DNA of 17,573 nucleotides from an uncultured Coriobacteriaceae bacterium (GTDB lineage Bacteria; Actinomycetota; Coriobacteriia; Coriobacteriales; Eggerthellaceae). Made by a program: the position numbers and the translations under genes. Shown here piece by piece: positions 6,145 to 13,628 of the stretch. Each line of letters starts with the position of its first letter. The stretch's first letter is position 1. The notes below the pieces were generated by a model that saw nothing but the letters and a program-made list of their open reading frames with translations, was not told where the DNA came from and made no database searches. The stretch covers positions 1 through 17,573 of the forward strand of contig CACXFZ010000075.1 in the NCBI GenBank assembly GCA_902767025.1, given 5' to 3'.

Positions 6145-7317
6145 ATGACATCACTTGCCCGCCGCTTCGCCGTCATGGCCGCCATCCTGTGCGCCTGCCT
6201 GGCGTGCACCCTGAGCGCGACCGCCTTCGCGGACGAAGCCGAACCGGAAACCGACGAAGCCATCGCCATCGAATACGCGACGGAACCCGAGGCAGAAGAC
6301 GTCGCAGACATCGGCGAAGAGGCATTCGAGGCAGAGCAGGCCGCCGAGGCCATCACGGTCGCCGAAGAGCCCGACACCGACGTCGAATGGGCGACGAGCA
6401 CCTGGGCGCGCCTGTACGGCAACACGGCGCTGGACACCATGGCGCGCATCAGCAGCCATGGGTGGAAGACGAGCGACGTGGTCATCGTGACGAACGCGGA
6501 CAGCTACTGGGACGCCCTTGCAGCCAGCAGCCTGGCCGGCAAGTACCAGGCGCCTGTGCTGTTCACGTCCCCCTCTGCGCTTTCCGCACAGACGAAAACC
6601 GAGATCACGCGGCTTGGCGCAACTCATGCCATCCTGGTAGGCGGCACCAGTGCCTTGCCCAACAAGATCGCCAACGAGGTGAAAGCCCTGCTCAAGGGCC
6701 AGAAACGCATCGACCGCCCCTGGGGCAGCGACGCGCCGAACACCGCCGTGATGGTGGCCGACGAGCTTGGCGAGGCGATGTCCAACACCTGCATCATCGC
6801 GACTTCCAATGGCTATTGGGATGCCCTGTCGGCCTCGCCCTACGCCTACGCCACGGGCTCTCCGGTGTATTTGACCAACCCCGACGGCGCGATTTCCGAG
6901 CTGGTGCTGGCCGCCATCGAGCGCGAGCAGTTCTCACGCGCCCTGATCGTGGGCGGAACGAAGGCCGTCAGCGCCAACACCGAAGCGACGCTTGCCGCCA
7001 TCGGCATCGGCGAGGTCAAGCGCTTCGCAGGCGACGACGCGTACCATACCTCGAAGCTGTTCGCCACGTGGGAGCTGACCCAGGGCATGGTCGCGAACCG
7101 CATGGGCGTGGCCACCGCCTCCGGCCACTGGGACGCACTGGCCGGCTCGGCTTTGTGCGGCAAGAACAAGGCCGTGCTGGTACTGGCCGACGACGGGGCC
7201 ACCGGCAACGCGAGCATCGCCAAGGCCAACAAGGCCCAGATCTCGCGCGGGTACATCTTCGGCGGTCCCGCGGCTGTGGGGAACAAGGCGCTTCAGGCCT
7301 TCGCCAACGCAGCCTAA
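6145..7317 (+). CDS. Secreted protein with three cell wall binding repeat 2 modules
   Basis: Predicted exported surface protein, 390 residues. The signal peptide (about 1-30) has an RR pair, a hydrophobic core and a likely signal peptidase I site after AFA. A short acidic Glu/Asp/Ala-rich spacer (about 31-85) follows. The rest is three CWB2 (PF04122) modules starting near residues 89 (RLYG), 191 (RPWG) and 293 (RFAG). Each has a Y/HWDAL segment (SYWDAL, GYWDAL, GHWDAL), and each ends in a GG-containing strand (LVGGT, IVGGT, FGGPA). In clostridia three CWB2 modules bind secondary wall polymers and anchor proteins. There is no extra catalytic domain, so it may act as a minimal wall-bound protein. 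The ATG follows AAGGAG at 6131-6136, 19 bases after serA, so it is probably cotranscribed with it. A strong terminator follows. Confidence 0.88.
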   Translation: MTSLARRFAVMAAILCACLACTLSATAFADEAEPETDEAIAIEYATEPEAEDVADIGEEAFEAEQAAEAITVAEEPDTDVEWATSTWARLYGNTALDTMARISSHGWKTSDVVIVTNADSYWDALAASSLAGKYQAPVLFTSPSALSAQTKTEITRLGATHAILVGGTSALPNKIANEVKALLKGQKRIDRPWGSDAPNTAVMVADELGEAMSNTCIIATSNGYWDALSASPYAYATGSPVYLTNPDGAISELVLAAIEREQFSRALIVGGTKAVSANTEATLAAIGIGEVKRFAGDDAYHTSKLFATWELTQGMVANRMGVATASGHWDALAGSALCGKNKAVLVLADDGATGNASIAKANKAQISRGYIFGGPAAVGNKALQAFANAA

Positions 7318-7340
7318 CACGACACGGTTTCGCACCACCT

Positions 7341-7391
7341 CCTGGCCCGCCCGGCCATCTCGCACAGGGCAGGCCAGGGGGTTTCTTTTTT
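7341..7391 (+). terminator. Rho-independent terminator after the CWB2 gene
   Basis: CCTGGCC (7341-7347) pairs with GGCCAGG (7372-7378). After one mismatch, GCCC pairs with GGGC, with a 14-base loop. The run TTTCTTTTTT follows at 7382-7391. It ends the serA-CWB2 unit. Confidence 0.85.
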
Positions 7392-7393
7392 GA

Positions 7394-7425
7394 CGGGCAC
7401 ACTCCCTCACAAGGGCTTGTGCCCG
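7394..7425. repeat. Second hairpin just after the terminator
   Basis: CGGGCACA pairs perfectly with TGTGCCCG over 16 bases, with CCCT/AGGG able to pair inside. No T-run follows on the plus strand. It sits between the terminator and the fhaA promoter region and could be a second RNA structure or an operator. Confidence 0.4.
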
Positions 7426-7442
7426 CTGCGTAACATAACCCC

Positions 7443-7448
7443 TACAAT
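7443..7448 (+). promoter_or_regulatory. Possible -10 element of the fhaA-pknB operon
   Basis: TACAAT matches five of six consensus bases and lies about 100 bases before fhaA. The nearest -35-like hexamer, TTGTGC (7417), has a 20-base spacer, which is long. An alternative is TAGACA (7465) with TTTATG (7488) at 17 bases. The gap from the terminator to 7551 must contain the operon promoter, but which pair is used is uncertain. Confidence 0.35.
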
Positions 7449-7551
7449 GTGTGGCGTTTTGCCCTAGACACTGCCTTTTTGCCTGCGTTTATGGCAAGAT
7501 GAAGGCTTGAAAAACTGCAGAAAACCGCCCAGCAGCATCAAAGGAGCACCC

Positions 7552-8958
7552 ATGGGTTTTTTCTCTCGTTTTGAACGTCACATGGAAGACGGTGTCGAAG
7601 GCGCAGCCAACAAGGTGTTCAATGCGCCGCTGTCCCCTGTGCAGATATCGAAGAAGGCGGAACGCGCCATGCACCGCGAGAAGATGGTGGGTGCCGGAAA
7701 GCAGTACGCCCCCACGCTCTACACCGTGCTGGTGAGCCCCCAGGACGACACGCGCCTGTTCGGGTACTACCCCACGCTCGCGGGCGAAACCGAAACCTAC
7801 CTGAGCGCCAAGGCCGCCGAGGAAGGCTTCCTGATGGACGGCCAGCCGCTGGTGCGCTTCATCGTGGACGAGGGCCTGCGCCGCGGCAAGTTCGACGTGG
7901 TGGCGGAGCTGGTGAGCGCTCCGATCATCGCCCAGCTGCGCCAGGAGGAGATGACCCGCTACGGCCTGGGCGGGGGACAGCGCCCCAGCCCCTACGAGGC
8001 ACCGCAGCAGGCAGCAGCCCCTCAGCCGCGCCAGCAGCAGGCAGCTGCCCCTGCCCCTGCCCCGGCGCCCGTCCCGGCGCCCGCTGCCGAGCCGGCTCCG
8101 GCTCCTGCGCAACAACACGCCGCCTACCAGCCGCTGCCCTACGTCCCCGAAAACGAGATCGACCGCAGCATCGACTACGGCGAGTTCACGTTCAACAGCC
8201 AGGACTGGGACGACTACCAGGAAAACGGCCCTTCCACCTCGCTCGACTTCGCAACCGACAGCCAGCCCGTTTCCGTGCCCGCCGTCGCCGAGATCGAGCC
8301 CGAGCCGGCCATCCTCGAGGACGAGCCCTTCGTCCCGGCGGTGCCCGCGATTCCCGAAATCGAAGCGGTCGAGCCCATTCCCGCACAGCCCGAAATCGCT
8401 CCCGTGTATCCCGAGATGGCCCCCGTGGTGCCCGCGCAGCCTGTGGTACCCGCAGTGCCCAGCGCGTCCACGCTGGTGCAGACGTACGCCGCCCCGCAGC
8501 CGCAAGCCGACCTGTCGGGCCTCGACATGATGGACTCCTACGACGAGGACCCGGCCGACCCGCGCGGCATGGCGCAGGACTTCGCCGGGCAGCATGCGTA
8601 CTACGAGGCCCCCGACACGGCCGTGTTCGCGGCCGGGGCGGGCCAGGTCAACGCCATTTCCGACCAGAACGCCGTGCGCGCACGTCTGGTGGACATGGCG
8701 ACGAACCAGTACGTCGACCTTGCCAGCAACCGCCTGATCATGGGGCGCAGCAGCAAGAGCGACATCGCCCTGGACGACATCAACGCCAGCCGCAGCCATG
8801 CGGAGCTTCGCTACGAGCCCCAGGGGGTCTGGACCATCACCGACCTGGGCTCCACGAACGGCACCGAGGTGAACGGCCAGTTCATCACCACGCACGCACT
8901 GCAGGAAGGCGACCACATCCGCATCGGCACCACCGACTTCGCCTTCACGCTGAAGTAG
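7552..8958 (+). CDS. fhaA: FhaA: DUF3662 and FHA domain protein
   Basis: Predicted cytoplasmic phosphothreonine reader of the kinase pathway, 468 residues. The N-terminal DUF3662 domain (about 1-140, beginning MGFFSRFERHMEDGVEG) is typical of actinobacterial FhaA. A long linker rich in Pro, Ala and Glu (about 145-370) follows, with many PAPA/PVPA-type repeats. The C-terminal FHA domain has the binding residues in GRSS (398-401), SRSH (413-416) and DLGSTNGT. In mycobacteria FhaA binds the phosphorylated pseudokinase domain of MviN/MurJ and restrains peptidoglycan synthesis. I chose the ATG at 7552, not the in-frame TTG at 7507, because AAGGAG lies five bases before it and the family begins at MGFF. 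It is the first gene of the operon, 19 bases before fhaB. Confidence 0.92.
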   Translation: MGFFSRFERHMEDGVEGAANKVFNAPLSPVQISKKAERAMHREKMVGAGKQYAPTLYTVLVSPQDDTRLFGYYPTLAGETETYLSAKAAEEGFLMDGQPLVRFIVDEGLRRGKFDVVAELVSAPIIAQLRQEEMTRYGLGGGQRPSPYEAPQQAAAPQPRQQQAAAPAPAPAPVPAPAAEPAPAPAQQHAAYQPLPYVPENEIDRSIDYGEFTFNSQDWDDYQENGPSTSLDFATDSQPVSVPAVAEIEPEPAILEDEPFVPAVPAIPEIEAVEPIPAQPEIAPVYPEMAPVVPAQPVVPAVPSASTLVQTYAAPQPQADLSGLDMMDSYDEDPADPRGMAQDFAGQHAYYEAPDTAVFAAGAGQVNAISDQNAVRARLVDMATNQYVDLASNRLIMGRSSKSDIALDDINASRSHAELRYEPQGVWTITDLGSTNGTEVNGQFITTHALQEGDHIRIGTTDFAFTLK

Positions 8959-8977
8959 AGGGCAAAGGCAGCGCATC

Positions 8978-9391
8978 ATGATCGACGTTACCCTTCTTGC
9001 CGCCCGCCTGCTCTTCGTGGCACTGCTCTACCTGTTCCTGTTCGCCATCATGAAAACGGGAATCGGCATCGTGCGCGGCCAGCGCAAGAAGGAAAAGACC
9101 TGGACCATCGCGGTCGAGAAGGGCCCCAAGGAGCTGCGCGGCGTGCAGATTGCCGTGCATGGGCCCGTCATCGTCGGGCGAAACCCCGGCGCTGACATCG
9201 TGATCGGCGCCAGTTACGTGTCGGGCCGCCACGCCCGGTTCACCCTGATGGGCAACAACCTGTTCGTCGAGGACTTGGGGTCCACGAACGGCACCACCGT
9301 CAACGGCAACCAGATCATGGGCGCCACAGGCCTGCGTAACAGGGACGTGGTGACCATCGGCGACGTGGCGATTCGCGTGAGGTTTGCCTGA
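8978..9391 (+). CDS. fhaB: FhaB/FipA: membrane-anchored FHA domain protein
   Basis: A 137-residue protein with one N-terminal transmembrane helix (about 5-25), a basic stretch, and an FHA domain to the end. The phosphothreonine-binding residues are in GRNPGAD (from Gly67), SGRHA (from Ser82) and DLGSTNGT. Size and layout match actinobacterial FhaB (FipA), which links phosphorylated division or elongation proteins to the membrane. A GGCAAAGG-type binding site precedes the ATG. The stop overlaps the pstP start as TGATG, so the two are probably translationally coupled. Confidence 0.92.
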   Translation: MIDVTLLAARLLFVALLYLFLFAIMKTGIGIVRGQRKKEKTWTIAVEKGPKELRGVQIAVHGPVIVGRNPGADIVIGASYVSGRHARFTLMGNNLFVEDLGSTNGTTVNGNQIMGATGLRNRDVVTIGDVAIRVRFA

Positions 9392-10788
9392 TGTCGCGTC
9401 CCAGTGCACATGCCAAAGACTCCGTGAACGCGGCGTTCGGCAGCCGCACCGACATCGGGTGCGTGCGCGAGCACAACGAGGACTCGCTGATCGTCGCGCC
9501 CCCGCTCTACGCCGTGGCCGACGGCATGGGCGGCCACGCGGCAGGCGAGGTCGCCAGCGAAATCGCCGTGCGCACGCTTGCCGACCTGACCCCGCCCACG
9601 GCCGACACTGAAGCCCTGGCCCAGGCGGTCGCGTCCAGCAACTACGCCGTGATCAACGCGGCGCGCGCCAAGGGACGGGCCGGCATGGGCACCACGCTCA
9701 CCGCCGCCGTGCTCGAAAAGGAGCGGCTGGCCATCGCGCAGGTGGGCGACAGCAGGGCCTACCTGATGCATGCGGGCAAACTGCAGCAGCTCACGCGCGA
9801 CCACAGCCTGATGGCCGACATGATCGAAGCCGGCGAGCTGTCCGAGGAAGAAGCGCGCACGCACCCGCAGCGTTCGGTGATCACGCGCGCCTTGGGCAGC
9901 GACCCCGACATGCAACCCGACCTCTACGAGCTCAACGTCGCGGCAGGCGACCGCCTGCTCCTGTGCTCCGACGGCCTGTCGACCATGGTGAGCGACGACG
10001 AGATCCTGAACACGCTGATGCGCGTGCGCGACCCGCAGCGATGCGCCAGCACGCTGGTGAACCAGGCCATCGCCGAAGGCGGGCACGACAACATCACCGT
10101 CATCGTCGTCGACGTCGAAGGCAACGCCGCCGCCAAACAGCGCAAGTCGCGCCGCAAGAGCCGCGCCTGGGCCATCTTCATCGTGCTGCTGCTGGCAGCC
10201 GTGGTGGCCGGCGTGCTCTACGGCGGGTACCAGATCTCCCAGCACACGGCCTACCTCACCGCGCAAGACGGAAAGGTGGCCGTGTACCAGGGAACGCCCG
10301 ACACCGTGCTGGGCATGAGCCTGTCGCACCTGGACCACGTCACCGACGTGAACGTGTCCGATCTGCAGCCCGGCACCGCCAACCGGCTCGAGCAGGGCGT
10401 GATCCGCGTCGACAACATGGAAGCTGCCAACGCCCTGGTCGCCCAGTACGAGCAGGAAATCGCCGAAGAGGCGGCCAAGAAGGCCGAGAAGAACAAGGGG
10501 CAGAAGCTCGGCGAGTCCGGCGACGCCGCCGGCGCAACCGACGAGGAGCCCCAGAAGCCCGAAACCGACCAGGCCGCCGTCGAAGCAACGGGCGCGAACG
10601 CCTATGCATACGATGCGGGTGCCTACACCTATGCGGGCACGGTCACCGGCTACGACGCATACGGCAACCCCCTCTACGGCTACTACGGCACGGGTGGCTA
10701 CCAGGACTACTCGCTTGGCTACACTGACGCCACGGGCGGCTACTACGACCCGAACGCCGCCGCGGGCGCGACGGGAACCGGCCAATGA
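9391..10788 (+). CDS. pstP: PP2C-type Ser/Thr protein phosphatase, membrane anchored
   Basis: Predicted to remove phosphate from PknB and its targets; 465 residues. The cytoplasmic PPM domain (about 15-240) has the metal ligands and conserved motifs: Asp21 in RTDIG, Asp31 in HNED, DGMGGH from Asp44, GDSRAYL with Asp120, SDG with Asp194, and HDN with Asp233. One transmembrane helix lies at about 260-282. An extracellular part follows, first Glu/Lys-rich, then a Tyr/Gly/Ala-rich tail (about 405-457) with 14 tyrosines. Mycobacterial PstP also has one helix and an outer part, but a tyrosine-rich tail is not a feature I know for it. The ATG overlaps the fhaB stop, and the stop overlaps the next start as ATGA. 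Confidence 0.93.
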   Translation: MSRPSAHAKDSVNAAFGSRTDIGCVREHNEDSLIVAPPLYAVADGMGGHAAGEVASEIAVRTLADLTPPTADTEALAQAVASSNYAVINAARAKGRAGMGTTLTAAVLEKERLAIAQVGDSRAYLMHAGKLQQLTRDHSLMADMIEAGELSEEEARTHPQRSVITRALGSDPDMQPDLYELNVAAGDRLLLCSDGLSTMVSDDEILNTLMRVRDPQRCASTLVNQAIAEGGHDNITVIVVDVEGNAAAKQRKSRRKSRAWAIFIVLLLAAVVAGVLYGGYQISQHTAYLTAQDGKVAVYQGTPDTVLGMSLSHLDHVTDVNVSDLQPGTANRLEQGVIRVDNMEAANALVAQYEQEIAEEAAKKAEKNKGQKLGESGDAAGATDEEPQKPETDQAAVEATGANAYAYDAGAYTYAGTVTGYDAYGNPLYGYYGTGGYQDYSLGYTDATGGYYDPNAAAGATGTGQ

Positions 10789-13547
10789 CACGGCGCAACG
10801 CAGAGCTGTTCCTTTTGCTTCTGGCAACGCCTTTGGTGTTGCTGCCCTACGCCATGATCGTGGTGAACCAGGGCCAGCACGTCGATGCCGAAACGCTCGG
10901 TGTGCCCCTGGGCATCATCGGCGCCTTCGCACTGGCCCACCTTGCCATCAGGCGCTTGGCTCCCGGAGCAGACCCGGCCATATTGCCGGTGTCGTTCGCG
11001 CTGGCGGGCATCGGCATCGCCTTCGTCACCCGGCTGGCTCCCGATTTGGCGGTACGCCAGGTCGGATGGCTCTACGCCGGCATCGCGGGCATGGTCCTGG
11101 CGCTGGTGCTCGTACGCAACATCGACCGCATAGCAAACTACAAGTACACGCTCATGCTCGGCGGCTTCCTGCTGCTGCTCTCGCCGCTGCTCCCGGTCGT
11201 CGGGCAGGAGATCTACGGCAGCCGCATCTGGCTGTCCATCGGCCAGTTCAGCTTCCAGCCCGGCGAGCTCGCCAAGGTGCTGGTGGTGCTGTTCCTGGCC
11301 GCTTACCTGGCGGGAAACCGCGAGATGCTCAGCGTGTTCACCTGGCGCCTGGGGCCGTTCAGCCTGCCAGACTTCCGCACGCTGCTCCCCTTGCTGCTCA
11401 TGTGGGGCCTGTCGCTGATCATCGTCATGTTCGAGAAGGACCTGGGCAGCGCCCTGGTGGTGTTCTTCGTGTTCATCAGCATGCTCTACGTGGCAAGCGG
11501 CAAGACCTCCTACGTCGTGTTCGCCCTGGTGCTGGCAGCCATCGGCGCCTTCGCGATGTGGGGGCTGTTCGAGCATGTGCAGGTGCGCGTGAGCACCTGG
11601 CTCAACCCCTTTGCCGACCCGCAGGACACGGGCTACCAGCTTTCGCAGGCCATCTTCTCGATGGCCGACGGCGACCTGTTCGGCGTCGGCATCGGCAAGG
11701 GCATGTGCGACGCCATCCCCATCGTGGAAAGCGACTACATCTTCGCGGCCATCTGCGAGGAAACCGGCCTTTTGGGCGGCGCTGGCGTGCTGCTGCTGTA
11801 CCTGCTGTTCGCGATCCGCGGCATGCTCACCGCCGCGCGCGCGAAAAGCGATGTGAGCTCGTTTGCGGCCGTCGGCCTGACCTCGTCGATCGTGCTGCAG
11901 GCGTTCATCATCGTAGGCGGCGTGACGCGCCTGATCCCGCTGACGGGCCTGACCCTTCCCTTCGTGAGCCAGGGCGGCTCGTCGCTTCTGGCGAGCTTCA
12001 TCGCCGTCGGATTGCTGATGCGCTGCGGCGACGAGGGCACCGGCGTGGAGGCCGAGATGACCGCCGGCGTGACGTCGCCCAGCCTGCGCGAGACCGGCGT
12101 GCTGGGCCGCGTGTCGCTGGGCAGGCGCCTGACGCGTTTGATGGTGGTGTTCAGCCTGCTGTTCGCCGCGCTGGTGGCCAACCTGACCATGCTGATGATC
12201 GTCAACGCCGACGAATACCGCAACATGCCCGCCAACGACCACACCACCACCAAGGAGGCCCTGCGCGAACGGGGCACGATATCCACCGCCGACGGGGTCG
12301 TGCTCGCCCGCAGCGAGCTGGCCGAAGACGGCACGTACACGCGCGTGTACCCGGCAGGGGATTTGGCCTCGCATGTCGTGGGCTACTCGTCGGCGCGCTA
12401 CGGCACCACCGGCGTCGAGAGCTCGTGCAACGACACGCTGAAGGGCGCCAGCAACTTCGGCGACTGGACCGACGTGCTGAACTACTACGCCGGCATATCC
12501 AAGCCGGGCAACGACGTGCAGCTGACCATCGACTCGCGCGTGCAGCAGGCCGCCCAGGAGGCCCTGGAAGGATACAACGGCGCCTGCGTGGTCATGGATC
12601 CGGAAACCGGCGCCGTACTCGCGCTGGCAAGCTCGCCCACCTACAGCGCCGGCGACTACGAGGCGCTGCTGTCCGCCGGCGAAGGCACCGACGGCCCGCT
12701 TCTGAACCGCGCGACTCAGGCGCTGTATGCGCCGGGCTCGACGTTCAAGATGGTCTCGCTTGCCACCGCCCTGGAAAACGACATCGCGAACGAGACCACC
12801 GTCTACGACAGCCCAGGCAGCATCTGGATCGACGGCGCCAACGTGTACAACTACGACCACCAGGACCTGGGCCAGCTCACGCTGGAGGCGGCCACCTGGT
12901 ATTCGTCGAACACCGTGTTCGGCCAGCTCGGCGAGCAGATCGGCCCCGAGCTGCTGGTGAACACCGCGCAGCTGTTCGGGTTCAACACCCAAGTGGCCTT
13001 CGACCTGCCCCTGGTGCAGTCGCTGATGCCGGATTGGCACGATATGACCAAGTGGGAAACGGCCTGGGCGGCCATCGGCCAGCCCGTCGGCGAGCACGAA
13101 AGCCCCGCCGGCCCGCAGGTGAGCGTGCTGCAGATGGCCATGGTGGGATGCGCCATCGCCAACGAAGGCGTGCTGCTCAACCCCTACCTGGTCGAAACCG
13201 TCTACAACGCCAACGGCGAACGGACTTCGGTGGCCACTCCGCAGGTGCTGTCGACTACCATGCGCCCCGAGACGGCCGAGCGCGTGACGCGCGTGCTGGA
13301 AGGCGTCATCACCAAGGGCACGGGCACGGCAGCGGCCATCCCCGGCGTGACGATCGCCGGCAAGACGGGCACCGCGGAAACGGGCAAACCGGTGGACGAC
13401 ACCTGGTTCGTGGGCTTCGGCCCGGCCAAGGACAGCAAGGTCGTCGTGGCCATCGTTTTGGAGCAAGGTTCGGCAGGCGGTTTGAACGCCGCCATGCGGG
13501 CTAATAATGTGTTAACAACAGCGCTTTCCGTTCAAGGAGTGCTGTAA
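10785..13547 (+). CDS. rodA-pbpA: Fused SEDS glycosyltransferase and class B penicillin-binding protein
   Basis: One 920-residue frame joins both halves of a peptidoglycan synthase. Residues 1 to about 412 are a RodA/FtsW-type SEDS protein with about ten membrane helices, which polymerises lipid II. It keeps the catalytic-loop aspartate in EKDLGSA (Asp219) and the family ending GGSSLLASF. A cytoplasmic linker (about 413-450) leads to a single helix (about 452-475), as at the start of a free PbpA, then a short pedestal and the transpeptidase domain. That domain has Ser652 in STFK, the SxN motif at 707-709 (SSN), and KTGT at 860-863. Topology agrees: SEDS proteins end in the cytoplasm and the PBP helix starts there. 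No stop or frameshift interrupts the join. In mycobacteria rodA and pbpA are adjacent genes; whether this is an elongation or a division enzyme cannot be told from sequence. Confidence 0.93.
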   Translation: MTRRNAELFLLLLATPLVLLPYAMIVVNQGQHVDAETLGVPLGIIGAFALAHLAIRRLAPGADPAILPVSFALAGIGIAFVTRLAPDLAVRQVGWLYAGIAGMVLALVLVRNIDRIANYKYTLMLGGFLLLLSPLLPVVGQEIYGSRIWLSIGQFSFQPGELAKVLVVLFLAAYLAGNREMLSVFTWRLGPFSLPDFRTLLPLLLMWGLSLIIVMFEKDLGSALVVFFVFISMLYVASGKTSYVVFALVLAAIGAFAMWGLFEHVQVRVSTWLNPFADPQDTGYQLSQAIFSMADGDLFGVGIGKGMCDAIPIVESDYIFAAICEETGLLGGAGVLLLYLLFAIRGMLTAARAKSDVSSFAAVGLTSSIVLQAFIIVGGVTRLIPLTGLTLPFVSQGGSSLLASFIAVGLLMRCGDEGTGVEAEMTAGVTSPSLRETGVLGRVSLGRRLTRLMVVFSLLFAALVANLTMLMIVNADEYRNMPANDHTTTKEALRERGTISTADGVVLARSELAEDGTYTRVYPAGDLASHVVGYSSARYGTTGVESSCNDTLKGASNFGDWTDVLNYYAGISKPGNDVQLTIDSRVQQAAQEALEGYNGACVVMDPETGAVLALASSPTYSAGDYEALLSAGEGTDGPLLNRATQALYAPGSTFKMVSLATALENDIANETTVYDSPGSIWIDGANVYNYDHQDLGQLTLEAATWYSSNTVFGQLGEQIGPELLVNTAQLFGFNTQVAFDLPLVQSLMPDWHDMTKWETAWAAIGQPVGEHESPAGPQVSVLQMAMVGCAIANEGVLLNPYLVETVYNANGERTSVATPQVLSTTMRPETAERVTRVLEGVITKGTGTAAAIPGVTIAGKTGTAETGKPVDDTWFVGFGPAKDSKVVVAIVLEQGSAGGLNAAMRANNVLTTALSVQGVL

Positions 13548-13628
13548 ATGAGTTATGCTGTTCGCACACCAAATCTTCGTACTATTCGAACTGCCGACAG
13601 CATGGGTCCAAAAGGAGTTTATTCGTGA
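13548..13628 (+). CDS. Possible 26-residue small ORF between the synthase and pknB
   Basis: The frame starts with ATG directly after the synthase TAA and ends in TGA overlapping the pknB GTG start as GTGA. AAGGAG at 13534-13539 sits eight bases before the ATG. The peptide starts MSYAVRTPNLRTIRT and matches nothing I know. Base composition (36 G/C of 81) and AT-ending codons differ sharply from the GC-rich genes on both sides. It may therefore be a leader whose translation delivers ribosomes to pknB, or AT-rich control DNA that happens to be open. The arms ATGCTG (13555) and CAGCAT (13598), plus TTCG and CGAA inside them, could form a hairpin before the pknB binding site. Confidence 0.4.
   Translation: MSYAVRTPNLRTIRTADSMGPKGVYS
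13580..13585 (+). promoter_or_regulatory. Possible internal -10 element before pknB
   Basis: TACTAT lies in the AT-rich stretch 40 bases before the pknB start, without a clear -35. Upstream, TTGAAC (13482) and TAATGT (13505) are spaced 17 bases and overlap the end of the synthase gene. Either could allow extra pknB transcription. Confidence 0.25.

Noticed and set aside
4929..6485. Very long minus-strand frame opposite serA and other long antisense frames (such as those opposite fhaA, pstP and pknB)
   Set aside because: These are mirror frames caused by high G+C at third codon positions; they are rich in Ala, Arg, His, Val and Gly, match no family and lie over well-supported genes.
8011..8110. 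Short-period DNA repeat in fhaA (CCTGCC/CCGGCG units)
   Set aside because: It encodes the Pro/Ala linker of FhaA; linker composition explains it.
10604..13504. 966-codon forward frame overlapping the synthase fusion
   Set aside because: It is a +1 shadow of the SEDS-PBP gene with Arg/His/Pro-rich content and no domain; the true frame has all catalytic motifs.
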